The notes beneath the pieces were generated by a model. That model saw only the letters and a program-made list of their open reading frames with translations. It was not told the DNA's origin and searched no databases. From Leptospira noumeaensis (lineage in GTDB: Bacteria > Spirochaetota > Leptospiria > Leptospirales > Leptospiraceae): a stretch of 64,000 nucleotides of DNA. The translations under genes and the position numbers were made by a program. The stretch lies in contig NZ_RQFK01000011.1 in the NCBI RefSeq assembly GCF_004770765.1, positions 552,771-616,770 of the forward strand, read 5' to 3'. Shown one piece after another: positions 46,945 to 56,648 of this stretch (the stretch's first letter is position 1; each line of letters begins with the position of its first letter).

Positions 46945-49325
46945 TATCTAAATTTGAAAAACTATCATTCTATCTTTTCCTCTCCCTAGTTCTGGACTAT
47001 CCCATCCTTTCTCAAACGAATACAGAGGATAAAGATTCATTGCCTCAAAAAAAAAGTGAAGGCATTCATGTCATTGGAAATAAAAAAGAAGACTTAAAAA
47101 AAATCCCAGGTTCGGCCTACATCATTGATAAAAAATATCTAGAAGAAGCCTCACCTACTGACCCGATGGAAGCACTAAGAAGGTCGCCAGGTGCAAGTGT
47201 TCGTTTCCAAGATGCAGCAGGCCTTACACCAAATATTGGTTTTAGGGGTGTAAGCAATGAAGAATCCCGAAAAACTTTAATTTTAGAAGATGGAATACTT
47301 ACTTCTCTTTCCCCCTATGGACAACCAGAAAGTTATTACTCTCCTTCCATCGAAAGAATGGAAAGGATCGAAATCATCAAAGGGTCTGGTTCCATTTTAT
47401 TTGGGCCAAATACCATTGGAGGAATTGTAAACTTTGTCACCAAACGACCACCAACCGAATCCACATTTTATACAAAAAATGTCGGTGGAGAAAATGGATA
47501 TTTATCAACTTATAATTCATATGGCAAAAGTTTTAATTCTAGTTCTTTTGAAGTTTCTTTACTCAGAAAACAAGGGAATGGATTTCGAAATTACCAAAAC
47601 TTTGATGTCACCGAGGGGAATATCAAATGGATCCAAGATTGGAATGAAAACCATAGCACAACGATTAAGTTAGGTTATCATGTCCAAAATGCTCAGTCCA
47701 CCTACTTGGGACTTTCACAAGGTTTATTTAGGATGGATCCAAAAATCAATCCGGCTGAGTATGATGAAAAACAATTGAACCGCAGCCAAACGGTGATTTC
47801 TCACAATTGGAAACTCGCAGAGGAACATACACTCATCATTCGAGGTTATTTTTCGCAGGCAGAACGGAACTGGGCCAGGCAAGATTTTTTATCTGGTAAA
47901 TCGTCCTCTGGTGGTTATCTAAACCCACCACAAGATACACTTCGTACGTATTCTCCAGGTATTATTGGAAATCGTCCTGGAGACACAATTTATATGCGTG
48001 ATTCGTATATAAGCCGTGACCAATCCTTTATGGTGGGTGGTATCGAAACAAAACTAGAATCAAAGTTTTCTACTTTTGGACTCAAACATGAAACAGATTT
48101 AGGGGTTCGTATTCATGGAGAAAATAACTTAACACAAACGAATCTTAAAAAAACCGATGATCCATTAGGTTATCTTTCGAAAGCAATCATCCAAGAAGAC
48201 TCCGTTGTAAACAATTTGGCACAAACTACTTTACCAAATTTTAACCTCAACCGCCAAGAAAGAAAAATTGAATCCTTTGCTGCTTACTTTCAAGATAGAA
48301 TCCAACTTTCTGAAAACTGGAAACTCATTCCTGGGGTTCGCTTTGAAGAAGTAAGGCAAAAAGCCATTACAACAAGAAGGCAGGCCACACAAGAAGACTA
48401 TCTCTTAGGTGCTGTTCTTCCGGGTGATGTTTCTGTCAATCGACGTAGTTCCAGTGAATCAAGAACTCATATCATCCTTCCGGGAATGGGGATCACCTAC
48501 GACATCACTAAAAAATTCATTTGGTTTTCAGGAGCGCACAAAGGGTTTTCACCTCCTACTTTTGGAACCTCATTTAGCCCACAGGGAAATGACTACCGTT
48601 TAAAACCAGAAACCTCCACAAATTATGAAACAGGAGTGAGAGGAGACATTACATCCTATTTGTATACAGAACTAGTAGGTTACAAAATGTACTTTCGCGA
48701 CCAAATCATTAACGTAAACGAAGTTGGTGGAGAAGCAGGAATTAGACCAGCAAACACTGGTTATTCAACTCATACGGGAGGAGAATCTGTTTTTGTTTGG
48801 GATCCAGCAAAAATGCAAAAATCAGAATGGCGTGTTCCTATCGAACTCATATATTCTAGAATTGAAGCTAAATCCAGAAGTTTTAATCCTTTTCCCGTAT
48901 CTCAATCGAGTGACGGAAAAGAAACCATTGAAATCCTACCGGCTTATACGTTGAACAACTACCAATACATTTCCACAGATACAACAGGGAACTACCTACC
49001 TTATGTGCCAAAAGAAACCATTACGCTTGCTGTCAGTGTATCTTCACCCCAAGGGTATTATGGAAGGTTAGAATACCAATACATTGGAAAACAATATTCG
49101 GATTTATTGAACACAAAAGATGAATCGGAGGATGGAAACAAAGGGATCATACCGAAAGTGGAACTCTGGAACACAAGTTTGGGATACAGATCTCCCGAAA
49201 AATGGTCAGTCTTTATCAATGCGAAAAATATCCAAGATAAACAATATGTTTCCGGTAGATTGCCAACGGGAATCCAACCTGGACCATTTCGCCAAATCAA
49301 TGTTGGTTTTACTTTAGAACTTTAA
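46941..49325 (+). CDS. TonB-dependent outer-membrane receptor, FecA-like
   Basis: This 794-residue receptor has a signal peptide to about residue 25. The plug domain (about 40-170) shows PMEALRRSPGASVRFQDAAG and ERIEIIKGSGSILFGPNTIG; the long barrel ends in Leu after Phe (INVGFTLEL). The GFRGVSNEESRKTLILEDG part is like ferric-citrate receptor FecA. It should import an iron chelate, energised by TonB. It overlaps the HTTM gene by ATGA and is the last gene of the operon. Confidence 0.9.
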   Translation: MISKFEKLSFYLFLSLVLDYPILSQTNTEDKDSLPQKKSEGIHVIGNKKEDLKKIPGSAYIIDKKYLEEASPTDPMEALRRSPGASVRFQDAAGLTPNIGFRGVSNEESRKTLILEDGILTSLSPYGQPESYYSPSIERMERIEIIKGSGSILFGPNTIGGIVNFVTKRPPTESTFYTKNVGGENGYLSTYNSYGKSFNSSSFEVSLLRKQGNGFRNYQNFDVTEGNIKWIQDWNENHSTTIKLGYHVQNAQSTYLGLSQGLFRMDPKINPAEYDEKQLNRSQTVISHNWKLAEEHTLIIRGYFSQAERNWARQDFLSGKSSSGGYLNPPQDTLRTYSPGIIGNRPGDTIYMRDSYISRDQSFMVGGIETKLESKFSTFGLKHETDLGVRIHGENNLTQTNLKKTDDPLGYLSKAIIQEDSVVNNLAQTTLPNFNLNRQERKIESFAAYFQDRIQLSENWKLIPGVRFEEVRQKAITTRRQATQEDYLLGAVLPGDVSVNRRSSSESRTHIILPGMGITYDITKKFIWFSGAHKGFSPPTFGTSFSPQGNDYRLKPETSTNYETGVRGDITSYLYTELVGYKMYFRDQIINVNEVGGEAGIRPANTGYSTHTGGESVFVWDPAKMQKSEWRVPIELIYSRIEAKSRSFNPFPVSQSSDGKETIEILPAYTLNNYQYISTDTTGNYLPYVPKETITLAVSVSSPQGYYGRLEYQYIGKQYSDLLNTKDESEDGNKGIIPKVELWNTSLGYRSPEKWSVFINAKNIQDKQYVSGRLPTGIQPGPFRQINVGFTLEL

Positions 49326-49380
49326 TAAAAAAACAAAATGTAAATCTAGAAAACAAACAAACGTATTTGTATTTTTCTTA

Positions 49381-50277
49381 TTAAAAGTATTTACCATCTC
49401 GATCAAAGTTTCCAAGTGCGGAGAGGATTGTTGTTTCCTCCCAAACATCAATCACGGCGCCATTGGATTTCATATACACTAAAACATCCTCTCTGTCTAA
49501 AGAAGGAACCTTGGTGAGTTCTCGTAATACAAGGGATAATCTATCTGGATCTCTTTTGTTTGGTGAAAGGGCAGATTCCTTTTTAAAATCAAATCTCTCC
49601 CCTAAGTTTTGGCAAAATGTTTCCCAAACTCGAATGGATTCTAATATGGATACCAAGCGCATTCGGTTTTCCATTTCTTTAGGCGTTTGTTCGTTTGACT
49701 TTTTAATCCCAGATACCATCATCATGCGGAGATAATAATAAAGAGTATGGCTATTGAGTAAAATTTTACGAATTTCGTTTTCTCTTAGATTGGAAAAAAT
49801 ACCAAGCAGAGTCTGCATGGTCATATTCTTTTCTTCTAATATATCAAAATAAGCTTCCCATGTCTGAGGATCTAAATTGGACAAAAGATGGATTTTAAGA
49901 GTCGGATCTCTGTCCATCTCCTCTGCTAAAGATAAAATTCGTAAGCTTTGACCAGAACCAAACAAAGTCCTTACTTGCAAAAAATAGGAATTAGAATCAA
50001 AATTACCCGATAAAAATTGTTTTCCGTATCCAAAATAAATAAACTTCATCAGAAGTTCGGGAGTTAGATTTTCATCATTTAAAAAACGTTTCGAACCTTC
50101 TTCCGAACGTAACAACCATAAATATTCAAAAACTAAATCACAAAACTCATCTTCAACCAACATATGATCAGCTAAAGACTTTAAATCAGCACCTTGTTCG
50201 ATGGATTGAAAAAAATCTAATAATTCGTTTGGAGATGCATTTTTCCAGAACTCAGAAGCCTTCCATCTCATGCACAA
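49381..50277 (-). CDS. Helical protein of unknown function
   Basis: This 298-residue cytoplasmic protein has no signal sequence or known motif. It is rich in alpha-helix-forming residues (NELLDFFQSIEQGADLKSLA; LRILSLAEEMDRDPTLKIHLL). The layout hints at a HEAT-like helical array, but no repeat is clear. The two early Met (residues 1 and 3) leave the exact start open. It converges with the TonB receptor gene, 55 bp apart. Confidence 0.65.
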   Translation of the reverse strand: MCMRWKASEFWKNASPNELLDFFQSIEQGADLKSLADHMLVEDEFCDLVFEYLWLLRSEEGSKRFLNDENLTPELLMKFIYFGYGKQFLSGNFDSNSYFLQVRTLFGSGQSLRILSLAEEMDRDPTLKIHLLSNLDPQTWEAYFDILEEKNMTMQTLLGIFSNLRENEIRKILLNSHTLYYYLRMMMVSGIKKSNEQTPKEMENRMRLVSILESIRVWETFCQNLGERFDFKKESALSPNKRDPDRLSLVLRELTKVPSLDREDVLVYMKSNGAVIDVWEETTILSALGNFDRDGKYF

Positions 50278-50338
50278 TTTGTAATTGAAACTTTAAGTAG
50301 TGTCAATTGAATTTTAGAAATATTCAGAACCTATGATA

Positions 50339-51607
50339 TTAGTATAAGTTCCAGTAACTACTTCGTAATAAAGAATCACAAATTTTACCATTGGCACCTG
50401 GATTTATGACAAGCACTCTGTCATCCGTATGAGGAATGGTAAATATCTTTCCATTAGGTGCATAAACAGCGTCTCCCCATTTATTACCTCCAGAAATCCC
50501 TGTGCTATATGTAGTGGATGTGAGATTGTCAGGATCAATTGCAATCAATTGGTCAATGTCAGCAGGAATGGTATAAATTTTTCCATCCGCCGCTAATATT
50601 CCACCCCTCCATTTTCCTGTATTTGCAATTGGCGAAGGCCATAAACTTATGGAGTCATTTGTTGGATCTAGGATTAAAAAATCAGAATCATCGGAAACAA
50701 TGGCAAAAATTTTCCCGTTAGGTGTTACGACTGCATGTCTCCACTTATTAGTTGCACTAATTTTTGGTGAAGGAATCAGGTATGACCTTTCAGAGTAAGG
50801 ATCCAAAACGAAAATGGAATTGGATACCACTGGGAATGCATATATCTTTCCGTTAGGTGCAAGAACTCCACCTTCCCACATATTTGTCTCGGATAAAGGA
50901 GAAGGAATGGTTCTAACCGAATCCGTTTTTGGATCAATCACAAGAATTTTGTCCACTCCCATAGGAATTCCATAGATCAGACCATTGGGAGCAAGAACTC
51001 CTCCCCTCCACTTTCCAAGTCCCGTTTCTGGAGTTGGCAACGTATAACTTTCATTTGTTTCTGGTTTGATGACTAAAATTTGATTCCCATCTCTTGGGAT
51101 ACCATATATTTTTCCATTCTGAGCAAGCACTCCCCCTTCCCAAAGACCACCCCCACTCGCTCCAGAAGAAAAACTAGAAGTACTATTTGTATTCGGATCG
51201 ATGACAAGAATATCCGATTGATTGAAGGGCATGGAATAAATTTTTCCGTTATCGGCAAGAACTCCACCAAGCCACTTCGCTAAACCAGTATAGGCCGGGG
51301 TAAAGGTAGAAGTAGTGATACTAGTTGAACCTAGGGCTGCTTGTTTTTTCATTTCAGCAGAGACATACTTCCACCGTCTCGGTTGGATCACTGCCAAAGG
51401 ATCCATTTCACAAATGGAACGATTGGGAGCCACTGAGCCACAAAATTCTCTGTCATCATCGACAAGAATCCTTGCCAAATAAAAATCCTGAAAGGATTCC
51501 GAACCAGGGTCACATCCATTTTCTAAACTGGGAAGTTTACAAGAGAGAAAGAGTAAATGGGTACAGAGACTGAACCAGATGAGAGGTAAGGTTAGACGGG
51601 GTTTCAA
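50339..51607 (-). CDS. Lipoprotein with seven-bladed beta-propeller repeats
   Basis: A longer frame opens at 51706, but a TTGACA -35-like box lies at 51655-51660. A TTG at 51607 with AGAAGAG before it gives a clean signal peptide and lipobox LLFLSC, so I set the start there (422 residues). Seven repeats of about 48 residues follow, each with a core like GGVLAPNGKIYGIP followed by ILVIDP. This count suits a seven-bladed propeller. The N-terminal module CKLPSLENGCDPGSES is shared with the lipoprotein at 53113. Ligand unknown; probably surface or periplasmic. Confidence 0.75.
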   Translation of the reverse strand: MKPRLTLPLIWFSLCTHLLFLSCKLPSLENGCDPGSESFQDFYLARILVDDDREFCGSVAPNRSICEMDPLAVIQPRRWKYVSAEMKKQAALGSTSITTSTFTPAYTGLAKWLGGVLADNGKIYSMPFNQSDILVIDPNTNSTSSFSSGASGGGLWEGGVLAQNGKIYGIPRDGNQILVIKPETNESYTLPTPETGLGKWRGGVLAPNGLIYGIPMGVDKILVIDPKTDSVRTIPSPLSETNMWEGGVLAPNGKIYAFPVVSNSIFVLDPYSERSYLIPSPKISATNKWRHAVVTPNGKIFAIVSDDSDFLILDPTNDSISLWPSPIANTGKWRGGILAADGKIYTIPADIDQLIAIDPDNLTSTTYSTGISGGNKWGDAVYAPNGKIFTIPHTDDRVLVINPGANGKICDSLLRSSYWNLY

Positions 51608-51751
51608 TGGGGCAGGTCTCTTCTGGAAGAGAGAGTTTTTATGGATCAATAAATTGTCAAACGAAAGAAATTTACTAAAAAAATCGAGTTGCCACTCTTC
51701 TAGCAAACATTACTTTTAGAGTGTACAAATTGTATAGGAGTTTTTTTTTAA

Positions 51752-52525
51752 ATGAAAGTTGATAGTTTCGTTCCTTCTGAAAACTTAAAACCCTATGTAC
51801 AAAAATATCTGATCATTACAGCAGAAGAAGGAATAGAAAATCGTATCCTTCCCAACCCAAATTTAGTTTTATCTTTTCAACTCAAAGGGAATTTAAAATC
51901 GGAAGAATCAAATTCCCTCTATGATTTGCCAAAGGTTGGCCTTGCGGGTTTTCGAAAGTGCGTAAGAACCATCATTTACCCCAAAAACTCATCGGCCCTT
52001 CTTGTCCTTTTTTCCGAAGTCGGTGCTTTTACTTTTTTTAAGGAACCAATTTCTGAGTTCTATGGAAAAACAGTCAGTTTGAAGGATTTGTTTTCAGAGT
52101 CCATGATCAATAGAATCGAAGAACAATTGTTTGTTTGTAAATCAAACAACGAACGAATTAGTCTAATCGAAAACTTTTTATATCAAATTAAAAAGGATCG
52201 AATTATAGATCCCATCATTACGAAAACTCTTCTGAAAATTAAAGAAACCAATGGTAAAATCAAAATAGGAGATATTAGACAAGGTCTTCCCATTAGTATT
52301 GATTCTTTAGAGAAAAAATTTAAGGCCTCGATTGGAACTACCTTAAAACATTATTCCAATCTTTTAAGGATTCGGTCTGTCATATCCTCTCATTCACAAA
52401 AAACAAACCTAACTGATTTAGCATACGATGCAGGATACTTTGACCAACCCCATTTCAACAAAGAGTTCAAACTCTTTACAGGATCAACACCCAAGGAATA
52501 TTTTAAAAATCCACAAAACTGGTAA
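51752..52525 (+). CDS. AraC-family transcriptional regulator
   Basis: This 257-residue protein has an N-terminal DUF6597-like sensing region (FVPSENLKPYVQKYLIITAEE; LPNPNLVLSFQLKG). The C-terminal AraC helix-turn-helix domain is at about 160-250, seen in IDSLEKKFKASIGTTLKHYSNLLRIRSV and LAYDAGYFDQPHFNKEFKLFTGSTPKEY. TAGGAG is upstream of the ATG. It is divergent from the propeller lipoprotein and 88 bp before a small monooxygenase-like gene, which it may control. Confidence 0.85.
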   Translation: MKVDSFVPSENLKPYVQKYLIITAEEGIENRILPNPNLVLSFQLKGNLKSEESNSLYDLPKVGLAGFRKCVRTIIYPKNSSALLVLFSEVGAFTFFKEPISEFYGKTVSLKDLFSESMINRIEEQLFVCKSNNERISLIENFLYQIKKDRIIDPIITKTLLKIKETNGKIKIGDIRQGLPISIDSLEKKFKASIGTTLKHYSNLLRIRSVISSHSQKTNLTDLAYDAGYFDQPHFNKEFKLFTGSTPKEYFKNPQNW

Positions 52526-52613
52526 CTGGTTTCCCTTTTCTGATTTTTTACAATTCGCATATCCATCTTCGCGGTATCCTAAATTTAGAATCAATTACCA
52601 TAAAGAGGATATG

Positions 52614-52922
52614 ATGAACCAAATTTTAATCGATCGATTCCGTTTACCAGCAGAGTCAAAAAAAATATTTTTAGAAAGAGTAAAAATCAATCGCGATTTT
52701 ATTAAAAACATAGATGGATTTTTAGGAGACCAAACCTATATCAGAGAAGAACAAAATAAGATTCAATTTATCACCATTGCCACCTGGAAAGACAAACAGA
52801 GTCTAGAAAACGCGAAAACACTGGTTTTTACAGAATATGAAAAACAAGGGTTCGTAATGCCAGAATTTTTAAAAGAAAACTCCATCCAAATCGAAAGAGA
52901 AATTTACGAAAAAATGATTTAG
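52614..52922 (+). CDS. Small antibiotic-biosynthesis-monooxygenase-like protein
   Basis: AGAGG at about 52604 precedes ATG 52614 (another ATG is at 52611), so most of the longer open frame from 52428, which overlaps the AraC gene, is not used. The 102-residue product has the ferredoxin-like ABM look: VKINRDFIKNIDGFLGDQTY, ITIATWKDKQSLENAKTLVF. Such proteins degrade or modify small quinones or haem-like compounds, or simply bind them. It follows the AraC regulator and is closed by its own terminator. Confidence 0.65.
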   Translation: MNQILIDRFRLPAESKKIFLERVKINRDFIKNIDGFLGDQTYIREEQNKIQFITIATWKDKQSLENAKTLVFTEYEKQGFVMPEFLKENSIQIEREIYEKMI

Positions 52923-52944
52923 TAGTTGAGAATGTGAAAATCTA

Positions 52945-52975
52945 AAAAATGCCAAAGACAAAATTTGGCATTTTT
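52945..52975 (+). terminator. Rho-independent terminator
   Basis: The twelve-base arms AAAAATGCCAAA and TTTGGCATTTTT flank a seven-base loop; the second arm ends in five T. It lies 23 bp after the stop of the small monooxygenase-like gene, and the symmetry may also let it work on the opposite strand. Confidence 0.85.
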
Positions 52976-53112
52976 CACCAAACAAGAGTTTATTGAATCA
53001 CAAACACAGTTGCAAATATTTATTGACAAATCAAATGTTCTAATATTACAATTCTAAAATAACAGTTGTCAATAGAGTCTCTTTCCAAAAAGTCCAAAGT
53101 ATCGGTAATCCT

Positions 53113-55383
53113 ATGATGCGAATGTCCCAATTGTTCTATTTTTTCTTCATTCTAATATCCTTTATTTTTTGTAAACCTCCTGAACTTTCGAATTCTTGTG
53201 ATCCAAAATCTGAGTCCTATTTAAAAGGATCCATCCTTAGGTTTCTAATCAACGATAGTTCTCCTTCTTGTCTACCTGGATTTCCGAAAACTCCCGTTCA
53301 AATTTGGGGAGCCCATAGTAGTAACTCCACCAACGTAGACATCAAAGGGATGGTAGTTCATGACAACAAACTTTACTTAGCAGGAGCCTTTCAATTTTTA
53401 GGTCCCAATACGGGAGGAGCTGCCATTCTAAATACAACCGATGGATCTTTGTTTGATGCGGGAGTATGTCCTTATTTAGAAGTCCTTAACTTTAGCAATG
53501 TAGCCATTTCGGATGAAAGAGGTGGTTTCTATCTAGCTGGAAGTTTTACCCATGTCCAAGGGATTCAAAAACAGAGCCTTGTCCATATTGATTCCAATTG
53601 TAAGTTGGATACAAATTTTGATGTGGGAACAGGCGCTGGTGGTGCAGATGTCCGCGACTTATTACTAGTTGGTGAAAAAATATATATCGCTGGGAGTTTT
53701 TCCACTTGGAATGGTTCCACTCGTGGATATCTTGCTGCAGTGAATCGTATATCAGGTAATTTAGATACTACTTGGATTGCCAATGCGGATGGAACAGTAG
53801 AATCGATCATCGCAGATACTGACGGCATCTTTGTTGCAGGACAATTTTTAAATATCAATGGAAGCGGAATTGGAAGACTATCAAAAATTTCCTATGATAC
53901 GGGGACTCCCGATCCAAGTTTTTCCCCAAATATAAGTGCTGGAGCCATTCGTACTATTGCGATAGGAAAAGATGCTTCAAACAATAAAGTAGTTTATGCC
54001 GGAGGCAGTTTTACTGCTGTTTCTCCTTCGAATGCTAGATCCTTTGAAATGGATGGCAACATGACGGCGTGGAACCCTGCGCCAAACGGGTTAGTGGATG
54101 ATCTAGTTTATTTAGGATCAAAAGTCTATTTGATTGGCAGTTTTAATCTCTTAGGTGCCACATCCAGAACCAATTTTGCTGCTGTTGATAACAACACTGG
54201 TCTTGTTGGTTCTGAAAATTTAATGTTAAATGGTAGCGACACACTAGCATCAATTACCGATTTTGGTGGCAAGATTTACATTCTAGGAAATTTTACTTCT
54301 GTCGCTAGTAAACCAAGAAGGTATGGATTTTCTATCGATCCTAATAATGGAAATATTTCTGATTGGAATCCAAGTTTTACAACGAGTTTTTCCTATCCAG
54401 GTGGCAGAATTGCATTTTCATCAGATGGATCGAAGGTATTGGTTCCTGGAAATTTTTATAGCGTAAATGTTGTAGAACGAAGTGGATTTGGATCCATTGA
54501 TTTGATCACAGGGAAAGCCACAGATTTTAATCCACAACTAACAGGAACGATCAATAGTTTACATGTAAGAGATAATATTCTTTTTGCTGGTGGGTCTTTT
54601 ACTTCTATTCTTAGCCAATCCAGAACCAACTTTTTTGCCTTAAATCTAAACTCATTATCTTTGGAAGGAATGTCTCCCACATTCAATTCCGATATCAATA
54701 TAGTAACTAGTGATGTAAATTATATCTATACCGGTGGTAATTTTATCAATGTGGCAGGTTCATCTCGTCCATATATCGCACGTTTGGTGCTTGCAAATGG
54801 AAGTCTAGACAGCTGGAACCCAAGTGGTGACGCAGTTGTTAATTCCATTTTACCCACAGAAGATAAAATATTTATAGGAGGGTCTTTTACAAGTATCGGT
54901 AGTTCAGGTTCTCCCTATTTTTCATCTCTCAATCGGTCGACGGGAATTAATTTACTATTTCCATCCAACGTCAATTTTCCGAATGGAAATGTTGCCTCCA
55001 TTGCCCAATACCAAAACCAATTTTTTATCGGTGGGGCATTTATTTCCGTCGGAGGACAGGCAACCTCTTACATTAGCGCCTTTGATGGTTCTACAGGTGT
55101 ATATACACACCAATTATTTACAGCTGATAGCAGTGTTTCTACCATCTCCATTGGAGAGAATGGTAAGGGCATCGTCGGTGGAAGTTTTACCACCATCAAT
55201 GGATCATCAAAACCAGGATTTGTATTTTATGATTTTCTAAATAAAAAAGTTTTAGATTCCAATCTTCCATCTAATGGAAACGTAAATCTTTCTTTCTCTG
55301 TTAAGAATAGGCATTACTTTGGTGGGAAAATCACAGATGTGAACAATAGACCCAAAGGCGGATATTTTATATGGGATTTATGA
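53113..55383 (+). CDS. Large lipoprotein with delta-60-type propeller repeats
   Basis: This 756-residue protein has a signal peptide and lipobox ISFIFC. The first mature residues, CKPPELSNSCDPKSESY, closely match those of the propeller lipoprotein at 50339. The body has about a dozen repeats of roughly 50-60 residues, recognised by GGSFTSI, AGSFSTWNGSTRGYLAAVN and GGSFTAVSPSNARSFEMDG. They resemble DUF5122 (delta-60) propeller repeats. It is likely exposed on the periplasmic or outer face. Two or three Met are possible starts within the first four codons. Confidence 0.8.
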   Translation: MMRMSQLFYFFFILISFIFCKPPELSNSCDPKSESYLKGSILRFLINDSSPSCLPGFPKTPVQIWGAHSSNSTNVDIKGMVVHDNKLYLAGAFQFLGPNTGGAAILNTTDGSLFDAGVCPYLEVLNFSNVAISDERGGFYLAGSFTHVQGIQKQSLVHIDSNCKLDTNFDVGTGAGGADVRDLLLVGEKIYIAGSFSTWNGSTRGYLAAVNRISGNLDTTWIANADGTVESIIADTDGIFVAGQFLNINGSGIGRLSKISYDTGTPDPSFSPNISAGAIRTIAIGKDASNNKVVYAGGSFTAVSPSNARSFEMDGNMTAWNPAPNGLVDDLVYLGSKVYLIGSFNLLGATSRTNFAAVDNNTGLVGSENLMLNGSDTLASITDFGGKIYILGNFTSVASKPRRYGFSIDPNNGNISDWNPSFTTSFSYPGGRIAFSSDGSKVLVPGNFYSVNVVERSGFGSIDLITGKATDFNPQLTGTINSLHVRDNILFAGGSFTSILSQSRTNFFALNLNSLSLEGMSPTFNSDINIVTSDVNYIYTGGNFINVAGSSRPYIARLVLANGSLDSWNPSGDAVVNSILPTEDKIFIGGSFTSIGSSGSPYFSSLNRSTGINLLFPSNVNFPNGNVASIAQYQNQFFIGGAFISVGGQATSYISAFDGSTGVYTHQLFTADSSVSTISIGENGKGIVGGSFTTINGSSKPGFVFYDFLNKKVLDSNLPSNGNVNLSFSVKNRHYFGGKITDVNNRPKGGYFIWDL

Positions 55384-55526
55384 GATTAAATCAGATCTCC
55401 TAATTTCAACTAACTATGAATCAACTAACATCAAAGCCAATTTAAACTTTTATTTTTTTCAATAAATTAATTTCCAAAGATTCTATCAGAATGGCAGGAT
55501 CTTAAATAATTTCTACTGATTTTGAT

Positions 55527-55556
55527 TTGACATGGTTAAAATGTTCACCCTATATT
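55527..55556 (+). promoter_or_regulatory. Good sigma-70-type promoter of SH3 protein gene
   Basis: TTGACA (55527-55532) and TATATT (55551-55556) are 18 bp apart. Transcription would begin near 55563, two bases before the ATG at 55565, so the mRNA may be leaderless. Confidence 0.55.
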
Positions 55557-55564
55557 TACGTGAA

Positions 55565-56251
55565 ATGTACCTACGAATCGGATTTCTTTTCATCTTTTTA
55601 GTAAGTTTCCAATCCCCGCTTCTTCCTTGTGAACCATTTGACCCAGTTTCTCTCAAACCCACGGATGCATCCAGAGAAGATAAGGATTTTTTCTCCTTCA
55701 AACAAAAATTGGAAAAAGCAATCCAAGAAAAAAACATTCAGTTTATTGAATCAGTCATTGATCCACAAATCTCGTTTGCTTTCTCGGAAGAGGGAATGGG
55801 GAAATCCAATTTTTTAAAACATTGGAAACTAAAACAAAATCCAAAAAATCCGGAATTCTGGAACGAACTTTCCCAAACAGTTAATTTAGGTTTTACATTC
55901 AAAGATCAAATTTGGTCGGCCCCTTTTTTATTCAATCAAACACCCGAATCCATTGACCAATACTCATATTCACTCATCACGGGCAGTGTAGTGAATGTCC
56001 GTGACAAACCATCCACCAAAGGAAAAATACTAACGCAACTTAGCTGGGAATTTGTAAAAAACGAATACGATGAGACAAATTCTAAACCAAGTTCGAAGGA
56101 ACCATGTAACTTCAAAAAAGTTTGTATTTCGGACGGACAAATCGGATACATTTGCGAACAATATTTACGAAGCCCTTTAGGTTATCGAGTTGGATTTTCA
56201 AAGAAAAAGAGCGCTTGGTCTATGATATTTTTTGTTGAAGGCGGAGATTAA
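55565..56251 (+). CDS. Exported SH3-like domain protein
   Basis: The start is put at ATG 55565 because the earlier ATG (55532) overlaps the likely -35 box. It gives 228 residues: a signal peptide (MYLRIGFLFIFLVSFQSP), a helical middle region, and a bacterial SH3-like domain at about 140-205 with SVVNVRDKPSTKGKILTQL and DGQIGYICEQYL. Three Cys (PCNFKKVC..YIC) lie in the domain. SH3b domains bind cell-wall peptides or other ligands. No Shine-Dalgarno is present. A terminator-like hairpin follows. Confidence 0.7.
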   Translation: MYLRIGFLFIFLVSFQSPLLPCEPFDPVSLKPTDASREDKDFFSFKQKLEKAIQEKNIQFIESVIDPQISFAFSEEGMGKSNFLKHWKLKQNPKNPEFWNELSQTVNLGFTFKDQIWSAPFLFNQTPESIDQYSYSLITGSVVNVRDKPSTKGKILTQLSWEFVKNEYDETNSKPSSKEPCNFKKVCISDGQIGYICEQYLRSPLGYRVGFSKKKSAWSMIFFVEGGD

Positions 56252-56648
56252 TATATATTTTAATTTTAAACAACGAGAGGGATCTTATTCATTTCAATCA
56301 CCAAGATCCCCTGCTTTTCACTGATCGATCACTCTAATTCCAATTCTTTAAAACAACTCCTTCTCATTTTTAGATTTTCACCTATGATTCGTTAGCCGAA
56401 AAAAGACATTTCCGAAAAATCCTAAACCACCAAATGAACATCATAAACTAAACGTTCGAAATTCGAATGATCTTTTTGTTAAATTCTGATTTCAATTGAG
56501 TGAAAAAGAAATTAAATTCGAAAAACCAAAGTCTTCTATATCCATTGCAAACAATCATTATAAATCATTCAAAAAATGATTTGCGTTGATTTTAAAATAG
56601 AAATTTAAACTTTGTGATAAATTCTGCTATTTGCAGACAATCAAATCT
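56252..56648. other. Intergenic region, AT-rich
   Basis: The 400 bp between the SH3 protein gene and the hydrolase gene hold a probable terminator (56279-56310) but no reading frame with a credible start. The right half is highly AT-rich and probably contains the hydrolase promoter. Confidence 0.6.
56279..56310 (+). terminator. Probable terminator of SH3 protein gene
   Basis: The eight-base arms GGGATCTT and AAGATCCC have a sixteen-base loop. The tract afterwards (CTGCTTTTC) is only weakly T-rich, so termination may be partial. Confidence 0.5.

Noticed and set aside
52428..52613. N-terminal extension of the monooxygenase-like protein overlapping the AraC gene
   Set aside because: The extension is out of frame inside the AraC helix-turn-helix coding region, whereas the internal ATG has a good ribosome site.
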